In this document: positions 33,435 through 41,935 of the stretch, piece after piece
Layout of the letters: every line of letters begins with the position of its first letter
How positions within the stretch are numbered: the first letter of the stretch is position 1
Source of the DNA: Microvirga thermotolerans
GTDB taxonomy: Bacteria; Pseudomonadota; Alphaproteobacteria; Rhizobiales; Beijerinckiaceae
Length of the DNA stretch: 64,000 bases
Assembly: GCF_009363855.1 (NCBI RefSeq)
Contig: NZ_CP045423.1
Span: forward strand, 124,001-188,000
Direction of reading: 5' to 3'
Program-made: the position numbers and the translations under genes
The notes under the pieces: model-generated
The model's database searches: none
Told to the model about the DNA's origin: nothing
What the model saw: the letters and a program-made list of their open reading frames with translations, nothing else

Positions 33435-33657
33435 GAGACTTCCTGGGATGTGCAGCCGGTTGCGGGGAACGCCCGGCCGGCGGAATCGGGGCGGCAGCCT
33501 TACCATGGGGAAGGCGGGGAATCGACCGGTCGCCCCGCGGCGGGGCGCCGATGCGGCGTTTCCCCGTCTGCGTGTGTCCGGTCGGAAACAGGTCTAATCT
33601 GCCGTTTCTTGACGCTCCCTTGCCCCGGCGGGAGAGCTTTCCGGAAAGGTTAAGGCT

Positions 33658-35595
33658 TTGGAAGCGAACGACGCGAAGGGACAGGCCGACGAGGGTACGC
33701 CTGAGCATGGCACGCCCGACGGCGGCACGCGCCCGGCCCTGCCGGACAGGCTGCGCGCCCTCCAGCGCCGCTCGCGCCCGGTCCTCGTGGCGGTGCCCGC
33801 CCTCGGGCTCCTGCTCGGGGCGGCGGCCCACGCGGCGGGGCTGGGGGCCTGGGCGGGAGGGATCTGGGCCGCCGCGACCGTGCCGGTGCTCGCGGCCCTG
33901 TGCGTCGAGATCGTCGCGAGCCTGCGGCGGGGCGACGTGGGCCTCGACATCGCCGCCGCCCTGTCCATGTCCGGCGCCCTCGCCCTCGGGGAGACCCTGG
34001 CGGCCGCGGTCGTGGCGCTCATGTATGCGGGCGGCCAGTACCTGGAGAGCTATGCGGAGCGCCGCGCCACCCGGGACATGACCGCTCTCCTGTCCCGGGT
34101 CCCCCGCACCGCCCTGCGCTATGCGGACGGGCGCCTCGACGAGATCCCCCTCGGCGCGGTGGCGCCGGGCGACCGGCTGCTGGTGCGCCGGGGCGAGATC
34201 GTGCCCGTGGACGGTTCCGTGGCCGAGGGGGTCGCGGTTCTCGACCAGTCGGCCCTGACGGGGGAATCCGTGCCCGTGGAACTGCGGCCGGGGGACGCGG
34301 TCCTGAGCGGCTCGGCCAATGCGGGCGACGCCTTCGACCTCGTGGCCGCCCGCCGCGCGACGGAGAGCACCTATGCGGGCATCGTCCGCCTGGTGGCGGC
34401 GGCGCAGCGCTCGAAGGCGCCCATGGCCCGGCTGGCGGACCGCTTCGCGCTGCTCTTCCTCGCGGTGACCGTGCTCATGGCCGGAGGCGCCTGGCTGTGG
34501 ACCGGCGATCCCGTGCGCAGCCTCGCCGTCCTCGTGGTGGCGACGCCCTGCCCCCTCATCCTGGCCGTGCCGGTGGCGATCGTCGCGGGGGTGTCGCGGG
34601 CGGCGAAGGCGGGGATCCTGGTGAAGGGCGGCAAGGCCCTGGAGACCATGGCGCGGGTGCGCAGCCTCGTCATCGACAAGACCGGCACCCTCACCCACGG
34701 GGAGGCGCGGATCGTCGAGATCCATCCCCGGGCGCCGTTCCCGGCGGACGAGGTCCTCGCCCTCGCCGCATCCCTCGACCAGGCCTCGAACCACGTGATC
34801 GCCAGGGCCCTGGTGCGCGAGGCGCGCGGGCGCGGCCTGCCCCTCGCTCTTCCTTCCGCCGTGGGCGAGAGCCCCGGCGAGGGGCTCCGGGGCCTGGTGG
34901 AGGGACGCCGGGTCCTGGTGGGCGGCGTGCGCTTCGTGGCGGCGCAGGTGCCCGAGGCCTCGGCGGCGCTGCGCCCCGGACGGCGCGAACCGGGATCGGT
35001 GCGGGTGGCGGTGGCGGTCGACGGACGTTTCGCGGGCCTCGTCGTTCTCGCGGACGCCCTGCGGGCGGGGACGGCGCGGCTGCTCGAAGGGCTGCGCACC
35101 CTGGGGATCCGCCGGATCGTGCTCGCGACGGGCGACCGCCGCGACGTGGCGGAGGCGGTGACGGCGGGTCTTTTCCTCGACGCGGTCCACGCGGAGCTGA
35201 CTCCGGACCGGAAGATCGCGGTCGTCGCCGCGGAGAAGCCGCTCGGCCCGGTGATGATGGTGGGCGACGGCGTGAACGACGCGCCGGCCCTCGCCGCCGC
35301 CGATCTCGGCGTCGCCATGGGGGCCAAGGGCGCCGCCGCCTCGGCGGAGGCGGCGGACGTGGTGCTCCTGGTGGACCGGCTCGACCGGATCCTGTCGGGC
35401 ATCCGCATCGCCAGGCGCTCCCGCGCCATCGCCCTGCAGAGCGTCTATGCGGGGATCGGCCTCTCCCTGCTGGGGATGGCCGCCGCCGCCTTCGGCTATC
35501 TTGCGCCCATCGAGGGGGCCTTGCTGCAGGAGGGCATCGACGTGGCGGTGATCCTCAACGCCCTGCGGGCCCTGCGCGGCCCGGCGGAATCGTGA
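33658..35595 (+). CDS. Heavy-metal P1B-type ATPase with TPCP motif
   Basis: A 645-residue membrane pump. It has the A-domain LTGESVPVE, the phosphorylation site DKTGTLTHGE (Asp ~340), the ATP-binding end MVGDGVNDAPALAAADLGVA, and about 8 helices. The ion-selectivity motif in the membrane is TPCP (~295-298), not CPC, CPH or SPC, a form reported for P1B-5-like (Ni/Fe) pumps. There is no N-terminal metal-binding domain and no C-terminal hemerythrin domain. The N-domain HP signature is replaced by ASNHVIARAL. The TTG start follows a weak AAGG; no better in-frame start precedes the first helix. The metal is not predictable with confidence. Confidence 0.88.
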   Translation: MEANDAKGQADEGTPEHGTPDGGTRPALPDRLRALQRRSRPVLVAVPALGLLLGAAAHAAGLGAWAGGIWAAATVPVLAALCVEIVASLRRGDVGLDIAAALSMSGALALGETLAAAVVALMYAGGQYLESYAERRATRDMTALLSRVPRTALRYADGRLDEIPLGAVAPGDRLLVRRGEIVPVDGSVAEGVAVLDQSALTGESVPVELRPGDAVLSGSANAGDAFDLVAARRATESTYAGIVRLVAAAQRSKAPMARLADRFALLFLAVTVLMAGGAWLWTGDPVRSLAVLVVATPCPLILAVPVAIVAGVSRAAKAGILVKGGKALETMARVRSLVIDKTGTLTHGEARIVEIHPRAPFPADEVLALAASLDQASNHVIARALVREARGRGLPLALPSAVGESPGEGLRGLVEGRRVLVGGVRFVAAQVPEASAALRPGRREPGSVRVAVAVDGRFAGLVVLADALRAGTARLLEGLRTLGIRRIVLATGDRRDVAEAVTAGLFLDAVHAELTPDRKIAVVAAEKPLGPVMMVGDGVNDAPALAAADLGVAMGAKGAAASAEAADVVLLVDRLDRILSGIRIARRSRAIALQSVYAGIGLSLLGMAAAAFGYLAPIEGALLQEGIDVAVILNALRALRGPAES

Positions 35596-35664
35596 GCGGC
35601 CCTGTCCGGCCTCGCGCTCGGCACCGGAAGCGGCTATAGCCGTCCCCGCAACGAGGGGCGGACA

Positions 35665-36582
35665 ATGACATACGGCATCGGCGTGGTGGGTCTGGGCATC
35701 ATGGGCCGCAGGATGATCGAGAGCTTCGCGGCGAATCCGGACTTCTCCGTCGTCGCCGGCTACGACCCCGCACCGGTCGAGGCGGCCGTGCCCCGGGCCG
35801 GAAGCGTGGAGGCGCTCCTCGCCGATCCCGCCGTCCGGGGCGTCTACATCGCCTCGCCGCCGGCGACCCACGAGGCGCTGGTTTCGGCCGCCGCCCGCGC
35901 GGGAAAGGCGATCCTCTGCGAGAAGCCCCTGGCCGCGTCGGTCGAATCGGCACGGGCCTGCCTCGCGGCGGTCGAGCGCGCGGGCGCGAGGGCCGCCGTC
36001 AACTTTCCCTTCGCGACCGCTCCCGCCGCGGTCCGGCTCGGGGAGCTCGTGGCGCGCGGCGCCCTGGGCGAAGAGCTCTCGGCGCATCTGACGGTGCGCT
36101 TCAGGACCTGGCCGCGGGGCTGGCAGCACGGGGCCGCCGGCTGGCTCGCGGGCCCCGAACAGGGCGGCTTCACCCGCGAGGTCGTCTCGCACGTGGTCCT
36201 CCTCGCCCTGCGGCTCTTCGGGCCCGGGCGGCTGGTGGAACGGGAGGTGGAGCGCGGCCCCGCCGGCACCGAGACCCGCATCCGCGCGACCGTCCGGCAC
36301 GCCGCCTGCCGCTTCACCATCGACGGGGCGGTGGCGGGCGAGATCGACGACTTCAACCGCTTCGAGGTCTCGGGGGCGAAGGGGAGCGCGGTGCTCAGCG
36401 ACTGGTACCGGCTGCGCCACGGGGACGAGGAGATCGCCCCCGCCCGCGCCGACGCGCACCAGGTCGCCGAATTCGGAAAGCTGATCGCCGGGGAGCCGAA
36501 CCGGCTTGCGACCTTCGCCGAGGCGGCCGCGGTCGTGGAGATCGTCGAGGGGATCCTCGCCGGAGGCCCCGGCCCGGCGTGA
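35665..36582 (+). CDS. Gfo/Idh/MocA-family oxidoreductase
   Basis: A 305-residue NAD(P)-dependent oxidoreductase. The N-terminal Rossmann fold is MTYGIGVVGLGIMGRRMIES (GxGxxG), and the family signature AILCEKPLAAS at ~82-92 contains the catalytic Lys of the EKP motif. The C-terminal beta-sheet domain is present and complete. It probably oxidises or reduces a sugar, inositol or related polyol. It lies 69 bp after the ATPase on the same strand. The substrate is not predictable. Confidence 0.88.
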   Translation: MTYGIGVVGLGIMGRRMIESFAANPDFSVVAGYDPAPVEAAVPRAGSVEALLADPAVRGVYIASPPATHEALVSAAARAGKAILCEKPLAASVESARACLAAVERAGARAAVNFPFATAPAAVRLGELVARGALGEELSAHLTVRFRTWPRGWQHGAAGWLAGPEQGGFTREVVSHVVLLALRLFGPGRLVEREVERGPAGTETRIRATVRHAACRFTIDGAVAGEIDDFNRFEVSGAKGSAVLSDWYRLRHGDEEIAPARADAHQVAEFGKLIAGEPNRLATFAEAAAVVEIVEGILAGGPGPA

Positions 36583-36586
36583 TCCG

Positions 36587-37507
36587 TCAGGCCTTCAGGA
36601 ACGCAGCGGCGGCGGCCTCCGCGACGCCGGCCTCCGCCATGATCCGGCGCGCCAGCTCCGCCGCCGCCGGACGCAGGCGCCCCTGCGGGCGGTCGAGCCA
36701 GTAGGCGACCGGGTTGAGCACCGTTCCCTCGTCGACGGAGACGAGGCGCCCCGTGGCGAGCGCCTCCCCCGCCAGGGGCGGCCGGGCGAGGGCGAGGCCG
36801 AGCCCGTGGGCGGCCGCGTCGAGAACCAGGTTGTAGTCCTCGAAGCGGCGGTCCTGCGGCCGCGGGCGGTAGTCGATGCCCTGCGCCGCGAACCAGGCCT
36901 TCCAGCCCGCGGCGTCGGAATCGTGCACGAGGGGATGGGCCAGGAGCCGCTCCGGGGGCCCGGGCGGGGTCCGCGCGGCGAGCGCCGGGCAGGCGATGGG
37001 ATGGCAGCGCTCCTCGAAGAGGCGCACGGAGAGGCGGCCCGGCGCGGCGCCGCGGCCGCAGCGGATCGCCAGATCGATGCCTTCCCCCTCCAGATCGGCG
37101 GTGCGGTGCTCGACCACAAACTCGATGCGCAGGGGCGGATCGCCCTCCTCGAACCCCCGGAGGCGCGGCATGAGCCAGAGGCTGCTCACCGAGGGGATGG
37201 AGGTCAGGCGCACGATGCCCGCCCCGCGCCGCTCGACCCAGCGCTCGGAACTGTCCGCGATGAGGGCGAAGGCCTCGCCGGTGCGCAGGTGCAGGCGCTG
37301 GCCCTGGGGCGTCAGGGCGACGCCGCGGGCCTGCCGCTCGAAGAGCTTGTGCCCGAGCCAGTGCTCGAGCCGCGCGACCTGCCGGCTCACCGCCCCATGG
37401 GTGATGCCGAGGGCAGCCGCCGCCGCCGAGAAGCTTCCGAGCCGGGCGGCCGCCTCGAAGGCGCGCAGGCTGTCGAGGGGAGGCAATGGCGGCAAGCTGT
37501 GATCCAT
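36587..37507 (-). CDS. LysR-family regulator, GcvA-like
   Basis: A 306-residue LysR-type regulator. The N-terminal winged helix (~8-66) contains LRAFEAAARLGSFSAAAAAL and THGAVSRQVARLEHWLG, typical of the GcvA/AmpR subgroup, followed by a substrate-binding domain (~95-300). It is divergent from an EamA transporter gene across 87 bp, a common regulator-exporter pair. The ATG at codon 3 of the open frame is used. The effector is unknown. Confidence 0.9.
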   Translation of the reverse strand: MDHSLPPLPPLDSLRAFEAAARLGSFSAAAAALGITHGAVSRQVARLEHWLGHKLFERQARGVALTPQGQRLHLRTGEAFALIADSSERWVERRGAGIVRLTSIPSVSSLWLMPRLRGFEEGDPPLRIEFVVEHRTADLEGEGIDLAIRCGRGAAPGRLSVRLFEERCHPIACPALAARTPPGPPERLLAHPLVHDSDAAGWKAWFAAQGIDYRPRPQDRRFEDYNLVLDAAAHGLGLALARPPLAGEALATGRLVSVDEGTVLNPVAYWLDRPQGRLRPAAAELARRIMAEAGVAEAAAAAFLKA

Positions 37508-37594
37508 GCGCACAGCTCACCCTCGAATTGTTCGCTTGTCAACGAGCCACCTCTCCCCGATGGTCCCGTCCGTCGAACCGCCCGGGAGCCCGCC

Positions 37595-38488
37595 ATGAGC
37601 ATAGCCGCCGTCGACCGGCCCGTAAGAACGTCCGTGGACGCAGTCACGGCCGCGTCCGTCCTCGTCACCATCCTCGCCTGGGCCTCGGCCTTCCCGGCCA
37701 TCCGGGCGGGCCTCCAGGCCTTCGGGCCGGTGGAGCTCGGGGCCCTGCGCTTCGCCATCGCCGGGGTGCCGGCGGCAGCCTTCCTGGTCCTGACCCGGCC
37801 GGGCTGGCCGAGCCTGCCGGACTTCCTCCGGCTCGCCACGGGCGGCGTCCTGTTCGTGGCCCTCTACACGGCGCTTCTCAACATGGGGGAGACGACCGTC
37901 TCCGCCGGGGCGGCGAGCTTCATCATCAACACCAACCCGATCATCACCGCCGGCCTCGCCATGGCGCTGCTGGGCGAGCGCTTCGGCGCCCGCGCCTGGG
38001 CGGGCACGGCCCTGTCCTTCCTCGGGATCGGCCTCATCGCCCTTGGGGAGGGCGGGGGCCTGCGCATCGACACCGGCGCCCTGCTGATCCTCGGCGCGGC
38101 CCTGTGCACCTCCGTCACCACCGTGGTGCAGAAGCCGCTCTTTTCCCGCCACCGGCCCCTCGCGGTCTCGGCCTGGAACATGGCCCTCGGCGCCCTCGTC
38201 CTGGGCCCCTGGCTGCCGCAGGCCGCGGCCGAGTTCTCCGCCGCCGCCCCGCAGGCCCGCTGGGCCGCGGTCTATCTCGGTCTCGTGCCGAGCCTCGTCG
38301 CCTACGGGACCTGGGCCGTCGCCCTGTCCCGCCTGCCGGCGAGCCGGGCCTCGAACTTCATGTACTGCGTGCCGCCGGTCGCCACGCTCCTGGGCTTCCT
38401 GTGGCTGGGCGAGGTGCCGACGCCGCTCGGGATCGTCGGCGGGGCGATGGCCCTCGCCGGGGTCGCCGTCGTGAACTGGCGGCGGTAG
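37595..38488 (+). CDS. EamA/DMT-family transporter
   Basis: A 297-residue inner membrane protein with ten predicted helices in two EamA repeats (first ~18-145, second ~160-290). Landmarks are ILAWASAFPAIRAGL, then INTNPIITAGLAMALLGERF, and in the second half LVPSLVAYGTWAVAL and PPVATLLGFLWLGEVPTPLG. DMT exporters move amino acids, nucleosides or other metabolites. It is divergent from the LysR gene, which probably controls it. Confidence 0.92.
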   Translation: MSIAAVDRPVRTSVDAVTAASVLVTILAWASAFPAIRAGLQAFGPVELGALRFAIAGVPAAAFLVLTRPGWPSLPDFLRLATGGVLFVALYTALLNMGETTVSAGAASFIINTNPIITAGLAMALLGERFGARAWAGTALSFLGIGLIALGEGGGLRIDTGALLILGAALCTSVTTVVQKPLFSRHRPLAVSAWNMALGALVLGPWLPQAAAEFSAAAPQARWAAVYLGLVPSLVAYGTWAVALSRLPASRASNFMYCVPPVATLLGFLWLGEVPTPLGIVGGAMALAGVAVVNWRR

Positions 38489-38510
38489 CCCCGGCGGGAC
38501 CCCGCCCGCC

Positions 38511-39452
38511 TCAGAGCGGCTTCAGCCCGGCCTCGATCTGCGCCCGGCGGGGTTCCAGGAAGGGCGGCAGGGCGAGCCCCTCGCCCAGATGCTCCATGGG
38601 CTCGTCCGTGGCGAAGCCCGGACCGTCGGTCGCGATCTCGAACAGGATGCCGTTCGGCTCCCGGAAGTAGAGGCTGCGGAAATAGTAGCGGTCCACGGGG
38701 CCGCTGGAGGGCGCCCGCATGGCCGCGAGACGCCGCGCCGCATCCGCATAGGTCGCGTCGTCCGGCGTGCGGAAGGCGACATGGTGCACCCCGCCCGCGC
38801 CGGGCCGCGCCGGAGGCAGGTGCGGCTCGACCGCCACGTGGAGCTCGGCGGCGGGGCCGCCCTCCCCCATCTCGAACACGTGCACCGGGCTTTCCCCGCG
38901 CCGGTATTCCCGCGCCGGGCGCATGTCCATGCCCGCCGTCAGGACGCGGGCGGTGCGCTCGATGGCGGGCACGCTGATCGTGATCGGCCCGAGGCCGCGG
39001 ATCTGGTGCTCCGCCGGGACGGGGCTGCGGTCCCAGGGATGGGACGGGTCGCCCCGGCCGCCGTCGTCCACGAGGCCGAGCCGCTGGCCCTCCGGGTCCT
39101 CGAAATCGAGCCACAGGCGCCCGTCGCGCTCGACGATGCCGCCATTCGCGATGCGAAGGGAGTCGAGGCGCTCCTTCCACCAGGCGAGAGTCCTCTCGCC
39201 GGTCACCCGCAGGGCCGTGTGCACGATGCTGTGGGTGCCCCGCCGCTCCCGCTCCACGGGCCAGTCGAAGAAGGTGATGTCGGATCCCGGCGAGGCTTGG
39301 CCGTCGCCGTAGAACAGGTGATAGGCGCTCACGTCGTCCTGGTTGACGGTCTTCTTCACCAGACGCATGCCCAGCGCCTGCGTGTAGAAGTCGTGGTTGC
39401 CCTTGGCGTCGGCCGTGACGGCCGTCAGGTGGTGGATGCCGGTGAGTTTCAT
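38511..39452 (-). CDS. Ring-cleaving dioxygenase-like VOC protein
   Basis: A 313-residue protein with duplicated VOC modules: [23 protein letters not shown] (first His) and [15 protein letters not shown] (second), then [26 protein letters not shown] with the metal-ligand Glu. This is the MhqO/YkcA-type glyoxalase family annotated as ring-cleaving dioxygenases, often tied to quinone or electrophile resistance. The chosen ATG removes a 30-residue extension that lacks similarity. No operon partner is apparent. Confidence 0.9.
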   Translation of the reverse strand: MKLTGIHHLTAVTADAKGNHDFYTQALGMRLVKKTVNQDDVSAYHLFYGDGQASPGSDITFFDWPVERERRGTHSIVHTALRVTGERTLAWWKERLDSLRIANGGIVERDGRLWLDFEDPEGQRLGLVDDGGRGDPSHPWDRSPVPAEHQIRGLGPITISVPAIERTARVLTAGMDMRPAREYRRGESPVHVFEMGEGGPAAELHVAVEPHLPPARPGAGGVHHVAFRTPDDATYADAARRLAAMRAPSSGPVDRYYFRSLYFREPNGILFEIATDGPGFATDEPMEHLGEGLALPPFLEPRRAQIEAGLKPL

Positions 39453-39592
39453 GGGGGCTCCAATCGGTGTCGCCCCCAAGATAGAATTGCGATCCCGCAA
39501 GCGCGATGCGCAGAATCTCAAAGAGACTTTGCCAAAACGCAAGAAGACCCGGTCTCACGGGCCTTCGCCACGGTACCGCCCCCGGAGAGGCT

Positions 39593-41029
39593 TCAGGCGG
39601 CCCTGCGGTGCAGGTCGTCCGGGGTCACGCTGTCCGGGATCGGGCAGACATAGGCCCGGCCGCCGGTGCGCTCGCGCAGCTCCGCCTTGGCGCGGGCGAT
39701 GAGCTCCGGATTGCGCAGGCAGTCGGCGGCGGTGGACGCCATGGCCTTGGCGGCCAGCACCATGCCCTTGTGCGCCGCGGGCAGGTTGCCCTGGGCCACG
39801 AGCTGCCACGTATGGAACGGGGTTCCGATGGCGAAGCAGGCGGTGTGGCACTGGACCGTCGGCACGATCCAGCTCACGTCGCCCACGTCGGTGGTGCCCA
39901 TGGACACCTCCTCCCGCGCGGGCAGGGGCAGCACCCCGTCGTGGAGGATCTTCGTCCGCAGCGAGAGGTCGTGCGGCTTCACGCTCGCCAGGACGTCCTC
40001 CTCCGTGATCGCCGCCTTGCGCAGCTTCTCGGCGAAGGCGTAGTCCGCCGCGTCGAAGGCGGGCGGGCCGAGGCGGCGCATGTTCTCGTACATGGCCTCC
40101 TGCAGCACCTTGTTGGGAAGCACGTTCGACGTGGCGTCGGTGATCTGCACGCTCACCGTCGTCTCGGTCATGAGCGCCGCGCCTTCCGCGATCCTCTTCA
40201 CGCGCTCGAAGAGGCGCTCCGCGTCGGGCAGATGCGGCGAGCGCACGAGATAGAGCGATTCCGCGAAGGCCTGCACCACGTTCGGCGCGCTGCCGCCGGT
40301 GTCGGTGACGGCGTAGTGCACGCGGGCGTCGGAGGGCATGTGCTCGCGCATGTAGTTGACGCCGATGTTCATCAGCTCCACCGCGTCGAGGGCGCTGCGC
40401 CCCACATGGGGCGCCGCCGCCGCGTGGGCGGCGCGGCCCCGGAAGCGGAAATAGGCCTGGATGCAGGCGAGCGAGGAGGTGGACTGCACCTCGTTCACGA
40501 CGCTCGGATGCCAGCAGAAGGCGGCGTCGAGGTCGTCGAACAGGCCGGCGCGCGCCATGAAGGTCTTGCCGGACCCGCTCTCCTCGGCGGGGCAGCCGTA
40601 GTAGCGCACGGTGCCCGCGATCCCCTCCGCCTCCAGGGCGTCCTTGAGGGCGACGGCGGCGAGGGCCGAGCCCGAGCCGAGAAGGTTGTGGCCGCAGCCG
40701 TGGCCCGGCGCGCCCGCCTTGAGCGGCGCGTGGCCCACGGCGCCCGATTCCTGCGACAGGTCGGGCAGCGCGTCGTACTCGCCCAGGATCCCGACGACGG
40801 GACCGCCGCTCCCCCACTCGGCCACGAAGGCGGTCGCCATGCCGCCGACATTCCTCGTGATGCGGAAGCCTTCCGCCTCCATCATCGCGATCTGCTCCGC
40901 GACCGACCCGTGCTCCTCGAAGGCGAGCTCCGGCATGGCCCAGATGCGGTCGCTCGACGCGCAGAAGGCCGGCGCCTTGGCGTCGACCCGGCGGGCGATC
41001 TCGTCGAGGCTCAGGCGGTCGTTGTGCAT
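39593..41029 (-). CDS. M20-family amidohydrolase, AbgB-like
   Basis: A 478-residue metallopeptidase. Metal-site segments include VGILGEYDALPDLSQ (Asp), GHGCGHNLLGSGSALAA (His/Cys-x-His) and YYGCPAEESGSGKTF (Glu pair). The dimerisation domain contains FRFRGRAAHAAAAPHVGRSALDAV. The pattern resembles p-aminobenzoyl-glutamate hydrolase subunit B (AbgB) and related amidohydrolases that cleave N-acyl amino acids. It is cytosolic, with no signal peptide. Start MHNDRLSLDEI. No AbgA/AbgT partner is nearby, so the substrate is open. Confidence 0.9.
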   Translation of the reverse strand: MHNDRLSLDEIARRVDAKAPAFCASSDRIWAMPELAFEEHGSVAEQIAMMEAEGFRITRNVGGMATAFVAEWGSGGPVVGILGEYDALPDLSQESGAVGHAPLKAGAPGHGCGHNLLGSGSALAAVALKDALEAEGIAGTVRYYGCPAEESGSGKTFMARAGLFDDLDAAFCWHPSVVNEVQSTSSLACIQAYFRFRGRAAHAAAAPHVGRSALDAVELMNIGVNYMREHMPSDARVHYAVTDTGGSAPNVVQAFAESLYLVRSPHLPDAERLFERVKRIAEGAALMTETTVSVQITDATSNVLPNKVLQEAMYENMRRLGPPAFDAADYAFAEKLRKAAITEEDVLASVKPHDLSLRTKILHDGVLPLPAREEVSMGTTDVGDVSWIVPTVQCHTACFAIGTPFHTWQLVAQGNLPAAHKGMVLAAKAMASTAADCLRNPELIARAKAELRERTGGRAYVCPIPDSVTPDDLHRRAA

Positions 41030-41160
41030 GTGTCTCTCTCTTTCGTCTCTCGCGGTGCATCGAACGGGTGCGCAACCTACCGGCGTTTCGCGGCGGACGG
41101 AAGCTGCGGCGATGGCGCGGGCCGGAGCCCTTCCGGGCGCACGGCGCGGCCGAGGCACGC

Positions 41161-41286
41161 ATGCGCCAGCTGCGCAGGGAGATCGCCACCCTCCGGCAGG
41201 AGAATGCGCGCCTGAGGAACCGCCTCGCCGTCCGGGCCGACCAGGAGCGGCGGATCCGCATGTCCTCGGGCGATTCCTCACCGTAG
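41161..41286 (+). CDS. Possible 41-residue coiled-coil peptide
   Basis: A short open frame starting MRQLRREIATLRQENARLRN, a convincing leucine-zipper-like heptad pattern. It has no clear ribosome binding site and no recognised family. The frame stays open upstream to 41068. It may be spurious in GC-rich DNA. Confidence 0.3.
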   Translation: MRQLRREIATLRQENARLRNRLAVRADQERRIRMSSGDSSP

Positions 41287-41343
41287 GTCCTGACGGCCTC
41301 CCTAGACCGGCGAGAGCGGGTCCCGCCCGCCGACGAACCGCCG

Positions 41344-41766
41344 CTACTCCGCGACCGTTTCGCCGGAGCCGCCGAACTCGGCCGGGACGTCCTTGAACTT
41401 CGGCAGTCCGTCCCGAATGGGCAAAACCGTCTCCGCATAGTTGATGTGAACGCCGGGCGTGAAGGCGAGCGTCGGGATCGTGGCCGCATACACGTCCACG
41501 AGGCCGAGGGTCGGATGGTTGGTCATCAGGTGACCGCCGCACTTGGCGCAGTACTGACGCTGGCTGAACGACGTCTTCTGGAAGGTCGCGACATGCTCGG
41601 CCCCCGCGGTGACACGCACCGCCTCGGGCTTCCAGAGGCTGAAGGCGTTGACGGGCCCCGCCGACCACGAGCGGCATGACCGGCAGTGGCAATAGCCCAT
41701 CGCCTCCGGAGTCCCGGCGACCTCGATTTCGACCGCACCGCAGAAGCATTGTCCCCGGTAAGTCAT
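41344..41766 (-). CDS. GFA (glutathione-dependent formaldehyde-activating)-family protein
   Basis: A 140-residue zinc protein of the Gfa/CENP-V fold: GQCFCGAVEIEV (Cys-x-Cys), YCHCRSCRSWSAG (C-x-C-x2-C) and QRQYCAKCGGHLM (C-x2-C) supply the zinc ligands in the expected order. Despite the family name, most members have unknown function. It is a single gene; GAGAGGGAGCC provides the ribosome binding site. Confidence 0.9.
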   Translation of the reverse strand: MTYRGQCFCGAVEIEVAGTPEAMGYCHCRSCRSWSAGPVNAFSLWKPEAVRVTAGAEHVATFQKTSFSQRQYCAKCGGHLMTNHPTLGLVDVYAATIPTLAFTPGVHINYAETVLPIRDGLPKFKDVPAEFGGSGETVAE

Positions 41767-41935
41767 GGCTCCCTCTCCGGTTCGGCGTCAGCGGATCCGC
41801 CAGACGCAAGAGAACGGTTCGCGGAGCGATTGAACAGACGAACGGGTGCCCCGACAATGGCAACCAGGGGCAATCTCCCTGCGATATCGCCGATGCTACT
41901 TTTGAGCGGCACGGCGGAGGGCGCCGCCGCCTGCC

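Noticed and set aside
32446..36459. A 1,337-codon open frame on the minus strand
   Set aside because: It runs antisense through the MipA-like (out of frame), ATPase and oxidoreductase genes; its product is low-complexity Arg/Gly/Asp/His-rich with no domain, an effect of high-GC third positions.
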